DNA of 64,000 nt from Sympetrum striolatum (GCA_947579665.1 OX388350.1:42317393-42381392), one strand, 5' to 3'. Positions 34,501-45,619 are shown, numbered from the stretch's first letter. Numbers and translations are program-made. The notes: generated from the sequence alone by a model not told the origin.

Positions 34501-37500
34501 GCACGAACTATCATAAATAAAACATTGATCATTTTTTTGAGGAATTGCAATAAATACAATTAATGAAAAATTCATAATTAGAAATTGATTGGACCTGAAG
34601 AATTTAAAGTTATTTTATCTCTAAAATAGTCAATATTTTGAAATATTTACAAATAAAAGAATTAAAGTACAGAAAAATATCTTATTTTGCTGAATATTAA
34701 AGTGTCTATGAAAAACTTCCTTTAATTTTACACTTGCAGAGGAAAGAGATTTGGAATTAACAAGTTACTATAATTCAGATGAGAAGGATCTTGATTGAAA
34801 GATTTTATGAGAATATGTTGTCCCAGAATTTTAAGATTCTTTGGAGATGTTGATAAAGATACAGACGTATATTTCTCACCCAGTTACTGAGGTATGATAA
34901 TAATTTTCTCACTCAATTGTTGATAATAATTATCATGCTCAGGAAAGGATATTTCAATTCCTCAAGAAAATGGAAGATGAGAAAGTTATTGACGAATCAA
35001 TGTAGTTGAACAGACAAAGGTAAAGGTGAATCTCTACTTTAGCTAGGTTGAAGATCTACTTATCTAAGCCAAATGTTTATCAAGAATAATGCAGCAAGAG
35101 TTATCATAATTACAATGAATAGCTTTGATCATAATGAATCCCAATAAAAATACATTTCAATGATGTTTTCTAGATGAAATATTCTCATCATTTCAGCAAA
35201 ATTACCACTTAACTAGATGAGTTGAGACAGTTCACACAATCTCAGTGCATTATAAAATATTGAAGAATTATGTATCCCCAACTATAGCGTCAATACTGAT
35301 TCTTCAAATGAGCTTAACAGAAGCTTAAGATAAATATAACAATTCCTCATAACTCAAACAAAAAATTGCCAAGCAGTACAAAATATGAAAATTTCTGCAG
35401 GACCAGTATCAGAATTGCTACTCCTTCATCAGGTAAATCTCTGTTGTCAACTAGTGTTCTCCAAACAATGAGGAAATGGGTAGCTTATGTCAGCTTTATA
35501 CAAATTTTGAATAATTTCCTACACTGTATTAAAACAAGAATGAATTGTCTGTAAAATATTAACAAAACCAACTAGATGTATGTTTGATGGCAGATGCCTT
35601 AATGTAATGGTATTCTATACCAAAAATAATGAAGTATTAAAACAATTTGTTTATAACGAACCACAGAAAAGAATTACAATGTATTCAACCTAGGTTTCAG
35701 ATGACAGGCCTGATGATGGAGCTACCCTCTGAAACCTAGGTTGCATCATTTTTTCTGTGGATCAGTATTAATAAATTGTCATAATACTTTATCATTTTTT
35801 TTCAACCACACATACATAGGAGAAGTAGAGAGATTACGGAGAAGAGAACCAGTAGAAATACATGACAGAAATTAGTAACAATCCATGATTATTTAGAAGC
35901 CAGATAATGAAGTCTTCAAAAGCAAAACAATTCAACAAAACAAAAAAAAATCAGAGACAAAGGAGTTCAAAAATAGGTTAATCGCCTGTATATGTATAAA
36001 TAAATATAAGTGTAGCATGAGCTCATTGTTTTAAATGAATGAATTAGAATGATAAGAGGTTCCAGGGATTAAATTTGAGAAAACAAACACTACTTTCTGT
36101 CAGTACAAAAACACTTTCTGTTCACCATAAGTATTTTAGAGGAAAATGTTATGTATCATTAAACCATATTACACAGGAAAATATAGATTGCCACTAAAAT
36201 GTTGCAGGGATTAAGAAAGAGTACAAATTCATTTACAAGTAACTCAATACTGTCATTCTCTAAGTTCAGAATTATCATAGAGATTCCTAGTCATTACTGA
36301 ATCAATCAAGATCTTCCTAATTCTTCTTCTTTATATTATTTTCATTTGAAATAACCTCGGTCAATATTTTGAATTGTATGTTCTGATTAACTAATATTTT
36401 TTGTGGAAGCTCAAGAGAAATTATCTTTAATTTACAACATGCCTTTATTATGAAAACTTGGGAGAGAATAAGAAGTTTTAAATTACTCCAACATAGCAAA
36501 ATAACATCCTTGTATCTTAAACTAATTTTTTTCACGTACTTATATATTTATTCTTATAGGTAGGTAACCAGTAATTGAATCCATAATGCCTATTTGTTGA
36601 AATTTTAAAGAGTAAATTGAAGGGCTATAGGGCGTGTGGCCAAGGTGACCTTAAAAATTCAAGGTCCCTAATTGTCAACATAGTTCTTTTACAACAAAGA
36701 TATCTTTTAAGGAAATTGAATGGGTTCATTAGGGTTTAGAAAAGAATTTTTTCAAAGGAAAATGTTTTAAAAACTAAATGTAGGTAGAATCAAGAACTAA
36801 ATTTCTTTTGAGTGAATAAGCATAAAATTAACATAGGATAACTTAATCTCATTTGTGCTTAGAAAAATAAAATGTTAACTTTTTCCTGATTGATATTTTG
36901 TGATTCAAGTACCAATAAGAAATCTACCCCCAGGATTTTACTAACAACTACACAACAATGAACTTACATATTACCTATTGAATTGCGTTGAGCCATTGTA
37001 TTTAAGAATACAACAAATCAGCTCTTGAGATCTCTAATAGAGAAGGGGTGTCAAACTAGCAACTTGTGGATTGGGAACATCCCTCAAATTCCTCTTGTTT
37101 GGTCCACAATGTCAAAGTGAGCATTAATATGAAAATCACTCTTAAAGCTTGAAAGATATCTTTCCATTTATTCTGAGAGCAAAACATGCCGAGATTAAAA
37201 AGTTAAACACATAATTTCTTTTCTAATTCAGAAGTATATCAATGATACAGATTGAGGTTTATATATTGCGGTACATATTAATGTTAACAAACAGGAAATC
37301 AGCGGCTTAGCTGATTTACTTGACATTCCTGTGTAAATATATTTGTGAGATTTCCTGTTTTGTCACCTGAATATAGTGGCGCTATGAAACCCAGGTCATG
37401 TCATCCTTAATATAAAGTGGTCTAGTAAAATTTTTGTTTTGCTTACGGAATTTTTTACACATTAATAAGTGCCACAATATTATACCCGAATCTGTATCGT

Positions 37501-40500
37501 TTAAACCAACTCATAATTGATCTTTCATACTATTGTTCCCATATTTTTCTCCGTAGTCTTTCTAAAACAAAATCAGAATATTGATTGTTATAAACAGCCT
37601 TTGAAGACAGTCTTCTAAAAATAGCATAGGGTGAATGCTCCATTTAAATCAATTAGGGCATTAGACTCTCACAGCTCTTAAAAGCTTCCATTAAAATGTA
37701 AAGAGTAAAAAGCCTTGATAAACCCGGCACCACTGTAAGTTTAGGGTATTAGGAATGAGATTCATTTAGCTTTACAACAACAAACATACTATTAAACGGA
37801 GATCAAAATTACTTGGAAGGATCTGCAATAGCTTCCTTGACTTCCAATTGCAACTGCCTGGCGAGCTCATCGTTACAGGACAAATAAAAGTATTGTATCA
37901 ATTCAGCTCCTCCGCGAGGGAACAAACCATGAGTAACTCCAGGATAACCAATGCTTTCTGCTCCTGTAATTGAAAGCCTTTTCTCAGAACCAGATTCCAT
38001 TGTTATTTTACAGTTCCAAAGTATGCTTTGCTGTTAAAATAAGCCACATTCATTTGAGGAGAGGATCTTAACATTTTCAAAGATGATTTACTATCCATAT
38101 GACTCCTACCAGCACTGATAGCAGATTTTGTCCAGCCGTGAACTGTTACGAAAGGTAGAGATGCTGACAGTATCTTTTTTTTTACTACCTCTGGATTGTT
38201 ATCATTATTGTTGGATGAATCAGTCTTGCTACTCGATTCACTATGATTTGTGGTTGATTCAAACCTTTTCTGACCATCTTGTAACCTTCTTGCCCCTGTA
38301 ATTAATTCAAATACAATTCAGCGGATCTCAATAGATACTATTCTCCCGGGAACTGTAAAAGATGCAATATTTGAATAAAATGACAAGGCAACAAAATCCA
38401 GTATTTCACCCAATGATTTGAAATCAGCAAGTATTTGCATGAATGAACAATAAAATTCCAAAGATTTCAACACAACACCTTTTATTACCATATAAATTTA
38501 GCAAGACATTCATGATCATGAATGAAATCAACTACAGCAGAAGATTTTTTACAAGATAACTTTCTAAACATTCATTAAGTCTTCCAAGAAGGCTGTCAAT
38601 GAGATCAAAAGTGTTCAGTGCAGATTCTACCACTAGCATCTTTTTGTCCAAAGGTAAGTTTGGAATGTTTTGTCCAGCTATTGTCACAGAAACATCAGTT
38701 AGGTCTCTGTCTTTTTTTCTACCTAATTTCCTTTCCAGTTCCAAGTCCTTGCGCTTCACTGCATAATGTGCTCTGGATAAATTGATCCCTTCCCTCAATG
38801 GATTCATAAACTTTTCACGTATGACTGGGATATAGTCCCAAAAACCAGTAATATTTTTGTCATCCCTCAAAGAGAGGAAGCGGAGGAGGTTGAGAGCGGA
38901 AAGGATCTGGTCCGATGCCTCCAAAAGATCAGTTTCAGCACCGTGGGACAAAGTGCAGCCTCCAGGAGACAACAGAAGACCTAGTAGGTTTTGACCACTG
39001 AAATAATTACTGTTTTCTCCACTTTTCTCACCTCCCTGACATGAAAGTATACGATTTAAAATATCCTTTAGCTGTACCAGCAGAAAACCGGCCAAACCTG
39101 AGTGATTAGCCGAATTAAGCATACTTTGAAGAACTATATACTTCCCCTTCATATCAAATTTCTTTATGTAAGACTCTAATATCTTCACTCCCACACTTCG
39201 ACATTCACGAGAAGAGCAATAAACCATGGCATTAATTACAGATCTTTGAAAGGTACTGTGCACAGGAGAATCCAGTGCCTCATAAGTGATGGAAGAATCC
39301 ATCTGCATATCTATGACAACCCTTGCCAAATTTAAGCCTTTGAGCATAATAGTGAATTCATTTGCATCGAATAAAGTAGTAGATAGATAAATGCAACATT
39401 GAAAAATATAAAAATGTTCATACACATATGGTATTCTATCAAATTCTACTTTTTCAGCTAAAAGAATATAATAAAAGACAGCAAAACATTTTACAGGAAT
39501 ATCATTCATAGAAATTAAATCGGTGCCTGAATCATCTTCATCCTCTTTATTTTTGTTTTCTTTACCGCAAAGAGACTGGAGTGTATCAACTTGCTCGAGA
39601 AAAGACATTAAATTAGAATTTGAGCAAGCGATAAAGTGCATCAACTTTTCAGCATTGACACGAGCCTCACTCATAGGTTTCTCACCGTGACTCAAATCGA
39701 GGAAAGAAATGGGACCACCCATGATACGTAAAGTAAATATTGTCAGACATGATTGGATTTCATCAAAAGATGCAATGTCATTCATGACCCTACTAGAGAC
39801 TTCATGAATTAGAGGTTCAACACAAGATATTATTTGAGAATACAAATAATTTATTCTGACGACAGCTGGATCCACATCCATTAGCAAACGTTCTTCAGGT
39901 CCTTCGTATGACTGGGCATCGGGAGTACTTAAACGACGTAAGTGTTCTAAAACTGTGTTTAGAACCCACTTAAGAGAATCACCACGTCTACGGGGAAGTC
40001 GCATGTGTACTTTTACAAGCGGTTCTAGCACAGATGTGAACAAAATGTCATCGTCACTGGATTCTATAACTTCAATAAACTCCAAAAGAGCTTCCTCAGG
40101 ATTTGCATTTTCCGCAACAATTGTCAGCATTTCACGACAACACAACACAAGATCCGGAGATTTACTTGATGCATCTTCGCTAATATACTTAAAAATTGTG
40201 GGTATGAGATCCCAGCTTTTATCCCGGACAGTTTCAAGGAACTTAGGATTTTTGATAGCTGCCAAAGCTTCTGCTGTCCGATGGTTTTCGAGATGATCAT
40301 TTAGAACATTTAAAAGCTCGCAGTCATTAATTGATGACATGATGATACTAGCATAGGCCAAATGCAAGATTATATTTCGAAATTTACACGTGCCGACTCA
40401 AAAATCAGTGAATATTCCTCTTAAGCACTCCAGAATCTTTACCTGCGAAAATATCATGAGGCACGGTAAAGCGTACAACCACACAACAATCATAAAGTAT

Positions 40501-40629
40501 TTAACCATGGATAAAATGCATCCAATAACCTATAAATATTAAATATAACTACAATATATTAACAGTATCGAAGTTATTCCTACCTTGGAAAATACTTCGC
40601 GGATAAAACCTGATATATTTGTAAAGCAT
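31568..40629 (-). CDS. COQ9: COQ9, mitochondrial ubiquinone biosynthesis protein, with GLMN nested in intron 1
   Basis: Six exons: 40584-40629, 38110-38295, 37813-37963, 33849-34038, 32138-32347 and 31568-31597, together 271 codons (270 aa; human about 318). Conserved blocks are ILSASLPFVTVHGWTKSAIS, FVRDAVEARLRMLIPYLKHW, LLTLVDDICYYAGDKSVDF and ATELSLIQDSSEDYESTWRF. The last exon is ten codons (ARNILGLNR), matching the human C-terminus. COQ9 binds lipid and presents the quinone intermediate to COQ7 on the matrix side of the inner membrane. Exon 1 was placed by phase: the frame MLYKYIRFYPRSIF plus one base joins exactly to GG-GCA-AGA-AGG, giving an Arg-rich, acid-poor N-terminus typical of a mitochondrial presequence. 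That puts all of GLMN (38532-40340) inside intron 1. A rival exon 1 at 38489-38513 (MNVLLNLY plus one base) also fits phase but looks less like a presequence. Confidence 0.9.
35661..35760. mobile_element. Palindromic 100-bp element in COQ9 intron 3
   Basis: Starts CCACAGAAAA and ends TTTTCTGTGG. Inner arms CAACCTAGGTTTCAGA (35686-35701) and TCTGAAACCTAGGTTG (35728-35743) are perfect 16-bp inverses, each itself containing the palindrome CCTAGG. The loop contains CCTGATGATGG, a motif often seen in arthropod retroelement ends. No coding capacity. Confidence 0.6.
37287..37363. repeat. Short TIR pair in COQ9 intron 3
   Basis: ACAAACAGGAAATC at 37287-37300 is inverted as GATTTCCTGTTTTGT at 37349-37363. 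The 77-bp span could be a tiny MITE or the left part of the repeat that follows. Confidence 0.4.
37376..37498 (+). repeat. Dispersed repeat (copy B of the 5.7-kb family)
   Basis: Matches 5745-5865 in the same orientation, sharing GGTCATGT, AAGTGGTCTAGTA, TTAATAAGT and GAATCTGTATC. It lacks the perfect hairpin of copy A. Confidence 0.55.
38481..38486 (-). terminator. Poly(A) signal candidate of GLMN
   Basis: AATAAA on the minus strand, 46 nt after the GLMN stop and upstream of COQ9 exon 2. Its use would end GLMN transcripts inside COQ9 intron 1. Confidence 0.5.
38532..40340 (-). CDS. GLMN: GLMN, glomulin (RBX1-binding inhibitor of cullin-RING ligases)
   Basis: Intronless coding region of 602 aa starting at ATG 40340 (MSSINDCELLNVL). 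The open frame extends upstream to 40367 but has no earlier ATG. Human glomulin is 594 aa. Diagnostic blocks include KYIVLQSMLNSANHSGL, LSHGAETDLLEASDQI, LSALNLLRFLSLRDDKNITG, GINLSRAHY and VVESALNTFDLIDSLLGR near the C-terminus. Glomulin is an all-helical HEAT-like repeat protein that binds the RBX1 RING domain and blocks E2 recruitment to SCF ligases. A 5' leader exon is likely spliced: acceptor TTTTCGCAG before 40442, joined to the donor at 40583 of the exon that also starts COQ9. In that mRNA the COQ9 start codon becomes a 27-codon upstream frame ending in TGA, and a second upstream ATG overlaps the glomulin start, so translation may be damped. Confidence 0.94.
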   Translation of the reverse strand: MSSINDCELLNVLNDHLENHRTAEALAAIKNPKFLETVRDKSWDLIPTIFKYISEDASSKSPDLVLCCREMLTIVAENANPEEALLEFIEVIESSDDDILFTSVLEPLVKVHMRLPRRRGDSLKWVLNTVLEHLRRLSTPDAQSYEGPEERLLMDVDPAVVRINYLYSQIISCVEPLIHEVSSRVMNDIASFDEIQSCLTIFTLRIMGGPISFLDLSHGEKPMSEARVNAEKLMHFIACSNSNLMSFLEQVDTLQSLCGKENKNKEDEDDSGTDLISMNDIPVKCFAVFYYILLAEKVEFDRIPYVYEHFYIFQCCIYLSTTLFDANEFTIMLKGLNLARVVIDMQMDSSITYEALDSPVHSTFQRSVINAMVYCSSRECRSVGVKILESYIKKFDMKGKYIVLQSMLNSANHSGLAGFLLVQLKDILNRILSCQGGEKSGENSNYFSGQNLLGLLLSPGGCTLSHGAETDLLEASDQILSALNLLRFLSLRDDKNITGFWDYIPVIREKFMNPLREGINLSRAHYAVKRKDLELERKLGRKKDRDLTDVSVTIAGQNIPNLPLDKKMLVVESALNTFDLIDSLLGRLNECLESYLVKNLLL

Positions 40630-40884
40630 GGAGGTCGCCATATTTAATACTGGGAACGGAATATCATTGGTCCGCTATTGCGCCGAGAAAGCAGTCAGGC
40701 TCGCTGAGAACTCACCCGGATACCGGAATGAGTGGAAGAAATGGCTGAGTTGTGTCTGCAGTGTTCGTCTGAATCGTGTAACATGTGGTGTTTTGTGTCC
40801 TAGCGTTTCTGGAATGCATTTAAATAGATCCTAAATTTGACTTAAGTCCGTAGTTTTTATGAAGGAAGTGAAAATTGTGTTATA
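40630..40884. promoter_or_regulatory. Bidirectional promoter region COQ9/GLMN (-) and CARMIL (+)
   Basis: 255 bp between start codons, more GC-balanced than the flanks, with CpGs and no TATA box near either gene. On the plus strand an 8-codon upstream frame (ATG 40859) ends in TAA that overlaps the CARMIL start as TAATG. Confidence 0.5.
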
Positions 40885-41422
40885 ATGTCAACAAGATCGC
40901 AATTAACGAAAGATCTTAATGGTAAGTAGAAAGATTGTTTACCTTATTGTAAATTGAAACAGATGACTGCGCTCAGACTTGGTTAATCAAATGTTATAAA
41001 TTGTGCGGGTTAGTGAAAAAGCTAGTGGATTTTGCTATGTCATCGCAGTTCATTGCTCTGCTATTTTCCAAATATAAAAGAGATCGTTTGTCAGGTGGTT
41101 AAATGTTGCTTTCCTGAGCGGCTGCGAAAGTAGGCGTAGGCCCCAAAGCTGTGGAATTCAGCGTTTATTGCACAGTTTTTTCATCTCTTCAGTCTCCCTC
41201 ATATCGCTTGTTTTCGGTGATAGTATTCCTCTGAAACGTTAGAAATACTATAAAAATTCAATATTTCAAATATAATTGAATATTTTTTATGACATTTATA
41301 TTTTTCTCTTATCTCTTTCTACAGAGAGTATAAAAACATTACTTGGTAAACATGTCAAGACTTTGCTCAAGATTGTTGTTAAATTGGAAACAAAAGGTGA
41401 CAAGACTGAAAACCGAGTTTTG
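40885..41422 (+). CDS. CARMIL (LRRC16 family), first two coding exons only
   Basis: Exon 1 is 40885-40921 (MSTRSQLTKDLN plus one base, donor GTAAGT). Exon 2 is 41325-41422 (acceptor CTACAG, donor GTGAGT). Joined: LTKDLNESIKTLLGKHVK, then KIVVKLETKGDKTENRVL. This matches the start of vertebrate CARMIL (ELIESIKDVIG..., VKLEVKGDKVENKVL), the non-canonical PH domain that precedes the leucine-rich repeats. CARMIL proteins bind capping protein through a C-terminal CPI motif and uncap actin filaments at membranes. The PH domain continues and about 1,000 residues follow in the family, so the rest of the gene must lie after a very long intron, beyond 64000 as far as I can see. Identification rests on about 45 residues. 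Confidence 0.8.
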
Positions 41423-42118
41423 GTGAGTAGAAAACATTTTATTTCGTAATTTGGTTAGTTATTGATGGAATTATTTTGCGGTTGTTTCGATTTGAGACTT
41501 CTACGTCTCGCTTTGTGTTACAACGTTGAAGTGCTCCGGCATGAATCTCTCCTGGAATATTTTGATTCGATGTGCGAATTTATATGGTTGACTATCCTTG
41601 CTTTTTGAGTCGCTGCTGATTTGATTATCGTTTAATAATTGTCGACTTAATTTTTGATTTGTGCTTTAGTTATGGTAACCCAAGCAAATCGACTAGCTTG
41701 CTATTATTTTCAATTAAATCGGAGGAAAACGGTGGTCCGCAAATTTTGTCGTTGTTGTATTGCGTATACGTGTGTCTCTTTTGGAGTAAGATTCGGAATG
41801 TACATTGTTGCCGAATCCAGAAGCATTTAGATTTATTTATTCATTCGAAGCCTCTGCGCTCCTCGAAAACACTCTCCCGAGAAAGGACGAGTTTAATTTA
41901 TAATTTCTTGATCAATAGGTCATTCGCGATTAGCCCCCAGAATTCCGCCACCCCCGAATTTATTTTTCACCTCGAGCCACTTTTAATTGTCAGCGACGAA
42001 TCGCTTCCTCCGGGACCTTTTTATCTCATCCAATTAAATCTGCACCCGTAATCTGGCTCTTCATCCCCGCATTTAATGAACTTTCCCCTTTAAATTTCCG
42101 CGGAGTGACCTCGCAGAT

Positions 42119-42156
42119 CCCGCCCCCTCCCCGCTCCCTATCCTCTCCCTCCCCCC
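42119..42156 (-). other. G-quadruplex-forming run in a C-rich tract
   Basis: Within the pyrimidine-rich tract 42110-42330, the minus strand has six G runs of 3-6 bases separated by 1-8 nt. This satisfies the usual G4 pattern. It is 700 bp into the CARMIL intron, with G on the template strand. Confidence 0.6.
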
Positions 42157-42649
42157 TCGATAAGTCTGCACGCCCGCACCCCCAGAAACTTCTTCCTCGG
42201 GAAGAAACAATCTCTCTCCACTTCTTCAAGATGCCCTCCGACAGTGGCGTGTCGGTGAATCTCGCGCCACCCCTTGCCTCTTCTTCCTTCCCCCATTTCT
42301 CCAGTCCCTTCTCTCCTTGCCACCTCACGTGGTTTGCAGACTCCCGATCGATCATGAGTAACAACGGAGCTCAAGTTGCCCTCCCTTCACTTCTCTACTC
42401 GCCAGTACTTCCGCGCCTCCCCGAAAATCATTCCTCTCGTTTTCCCCCTGCAATCCCATCTGACGGATCGCTAGGAGATGACTTTCATCCCATCGCTAGT
42501 TCATCACCAGATTCGATCATATTTGCATCCCCCCGAAGAGACTTTTCTGGGATAGCCGTCGCGCGGTATTCGAATTCGTCGCTATCCCATTGTTGTTGTC
42601 GGATTCGTTATTGTTTGTTACTTTTATCGTATTATCCCATTTAAACTGC

Positions 42650-42990
42650 ATTTGGTAATTTTCTTCTACCATTTAGTACAGTATAAAAAATGTATTTCCG
42701 AAGTACTTTTGTCACAGTCCTGATTTTTTATCATTTGTTTCTTTAGTTATTTCATGCAAACGACTCTTAAATAGCATTAAACGACAGTTGATATTTTCCT
42801 TCTGTCATTTAGTACAGTGTAGAAAAATAGATATTCAATTTACTTTTGTCACAATCCTGATTTGTAATCATTAGCGTCTTTAATTACCCCATTTAAACGA
42901 GACTTGAATGACATTTAAACGTAGGTTAATATTCAGATCTGTCATTTGGTACAGAATAGGTAAAAATATATCTTTCATCTATACTTGCCA
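42650..42990 (+). repeat. Tandem repeat, about 135-bp unit, 2.5 copies
   Basis: Units begin near 42650, 42788 and 42923. Each has a variant of GTCATTTAGTACAGTGTA, then ACTTTTGTCACAATCCTGAT (the third copy is truncated). Divergence is moderate. A related unit occurs inverted at about 55105-55195. Confidence 0.65.
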
Positions 42991-43019
42991 TAGACTTGTT
43001 TAGGCAATGTTGACACGAA

Positions 43020-43330
43020 AACTATTGAGGCATGAGTGATGATAAATAATGGTATAGACATAGAGTGACTATACTGTAGTATAGTTACTCTACGGTATTG
43101 ATTAAAGTCTCTCCTTGTGGAGTGCTAGGGAAAGTGTTACTCATAGAGTCAATGTGTTTCACTTACGTGGACATGCTCCGCTTATAGCAGTCTGACTTGG
43201 TTAGGAAAGCAAAGGAAAACAACCTCACTCCTCATTATGCTTAGTATTCTTACTACTAGCTCTTGATAGTTAGTGTTAGAGAGAGTGAGGTACCTACTAG
43301 CCTTCGGGCTGTATGCTTAACAGACACATT
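43020..43330 (+). repeat. Dispersed repeat with inverted partner at 55 kb
   Basis: GATTAAAGTCTCTCCTT and AAAGTGTTACT at 43098-43145 are found reverse-complemented at about 55030-55070, next to the inverted tandem-unit fragment. A short imperfect palindrome (GAGTGACTATACTGTAGTAT) opens this block at 43064. Confidence 0.5.
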
Positions 43331-45619
43331 ACCTAAATACGTAGATTCTTTATCAGAGAAATAGTCCTGCCCTCAACGACCACATTGCTCAGGCCTCTTG
43401 TTGTTTCAGATACGTCTGAAAGTGTTTTGCAACGTTCAGCAATGATTTTCTCAGCAAATATTCCCCCTATATTCCATATTATTTTCATATTATTGCAAGA
43501 GTGAAATAATGCATACCCCCCCACAATGAGGAATGATTCGAAAAGCGAAATTATTTCGAAGTGGTTCATATAGGGCTTCATTAGATAGATTTTAAAATGA
43601 AAACGATAATAGATAGCTAGGACAAGGACCTAAAAGTTGCATTTTTTTATTTATTTGCTATACAATTCCGCTGCTGTTAGTTAGGTGGCGTTAACTTTCT
43701 CTACATTGAACAGCTAACATAAGCAATATTTACAATTTTTCTCGACGTATACGACTGCAGGACGTTAGTAATTAACAACTACAGTAGTTTACGAATTAAA
43801 GTAAAAGAATGCTCATCAACTACAAAAACTAAAAAAGAGCGAGTTAAAGACATTTAATTTATACTTCACCTTGAAATAGTATTAAGACCAATTGTCAGTA
43901 TTACTTTTCAAGTAAAATTTTTCATGGTTCCTGATATATCCTCTTACTTTCAAGTTTTATTTCTTTATTTCTTCCCTCCATTAATTAGTATTTAATTAGA
44001 ATGGAGAGATAATGATAAAGACAACTGTACATCCATGACGCATGGATTTCGTTCGGGCTCCCAGTCGAGCCCTGCTATATCAGATAAAATATTGTTTTAA
44101 CTACGGAAAATGAGAGTTTAAAACATGTAGTAACTCACGTAATTTCAGCGTATTGTACATTTATGTAAGTCGCACGTGCACAGTTAATATGTTTTTATTT
44201 GTGTGATTGCCGTAGCTGTAAAATATTTTAAGAACGTTCGTTATCTTAAAATGTTGGTTCTAAGGGAAAGGAACGTTAAGTTTTATTTCATTTTAAAGCT
44301 TAGTGATATTCTTCCGAACGACGAACGCTTTGTTCACTTCCTTCAGGAAGTGGTAGTCACTCATCAAAGGTATTTTTTTCGGTGATGAATTTATCGCGAA
44401 ATCATCCTTTGTAAGCAACAGGAAAATCTCGCGTGAGAGGGAAGTGCAATGAGGATACGTGCTATAGAAAAGATTGGTGTTGATTCCCCTCAATTTCATT
44501 CTTACCTAGGCAGTTTTGTTTTATAATAGAATTTTTAGATAGGTATTAATAGATTTATATTACAGATTTACGAAATAAATATATTATTTCCGAGTTTTGA
44601 TAAGTTCACGAAAAGGAGATCTTAAAATGTCGATTAAAATATAAGATGATATATTGATAAAACACAATAAATAAATCATCTAATTGCACCAAATATAATT
44701 CAATCAGATTTATTTTTTTGACTAAAGGTCTACAGCTGTCTTTCTAACATAGATTATTATAAAAATTTTAAAGGATAAAGTCAAAAGATATAACATGTTC
44801 TAATTTCACAAATAGAACCCAAAAAGAGGTTTATCTACTTTGGGGGGCTTTGTAATCAAAATTTTTTCATATGAAATTCTACCAAGTTACGCTGGACGAT
44901 ATTTATTTAATAGATTATTATTTTATAAAATTAGTTTCAAAAGTATTTTCGGAATCTATCCTCTATACTAAAGCCCCTCTCGCTCTGTATTTAAATTCTT
45001 TTAGCGGTTTCTTTAACCGAAATGTTCTGTCACGAATAATCCTGCAGTCGCCAGGTTGTATGAGGTTGGGTAATTAAGATATTTACCAGGAGTAAGGATT
45101 TTTTAATAAGCCTCTCTTTATTGCTGTGGGGGCACAACGGGAGTTGCTTGTGGTTTCCGTGCGGAAATTCTTTCCCGCCCTTTCTCGGAATTCTTTTTCG
45201 ATTTCCCGTTCCGGAATCCCGAGCAAATTATTCGGGAAATCGGTAAAATTAGAACCCTTCCATCCTCACAGTGAGAAGTAAATGTACTGATTTTCTCCCT
45301 GACATATTCTCCATTTATTGCTACCTTAAATGGTGTTACAATATTATACGTTTTCTAGCTCGCTGATTAAACATTTGTTTTTCTAAGGATGGAAAGTAGT
45401 CTATGCGAAGCAACGCGTTCTTCTTAAATTTAATATGCTTTTAGGTGCACTCTAAATAGTGCGACCCTCGTTAATGAAAGAATTAGTCTGCTCCGAGCAT
45501 ACTTTTTATTTGTCCCTAAAACAATATCATGATTACTTAATAGGGCTATAAATACACGTTTATTTTAAAAATAGCAAATAAATCCTACTTATGCTAATAC
45601 ATACTTACCTACTTATTAA

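Larger units (their letters stand above)
34039..37812. other. COQ9 intron 3 (3.8 kb)
   Basis: AT-rich. It holds a 100-bp palindromic element at 35661-35760, a short TIR pair at 37287-37363 and a repeat copy at 37376-37498. No exon recognised. Confidence 0.6.

Noticed and set aside
35686..35743. Hammerhead-ribozyme-like CTGATGA ... GAAAC between inverted arms
   Set aside because: The arms could make stem III, but the bases flanking CTGATGA do not pair to form stem I and the segment before GAAA does not form stem II.
38489..38513. Alternative COQ9 first exon (MNVLLNLY plus one base, donor GTAATA)
   Set aside because: Phase fits, but it starts 18 nt after the GLMN stop with no room for a promoter, overlaps the GLMN poly(A) signal, and is a poorer presequence than the exon at 40584-40629.
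39955..40296. 113-aa plus-strand frame inside GLMN
   Set aside because: Antisense shadow of GLMN coding sequence.
40628..40834. 68-aa plus-strand frame starting at the COQ9 exon 1 edge
   Set aside because: Lies across the bidirectional promoter, has no known homology, and the CARMIL start at 40885 explains plus-strand transcription better.
42105..42644. 179-aa open frame on plus
   Set aside because: Low-complexity Pro/Ser frame in a C/T-rich tract; stop codons are rare there by composition. No domain or splice support.
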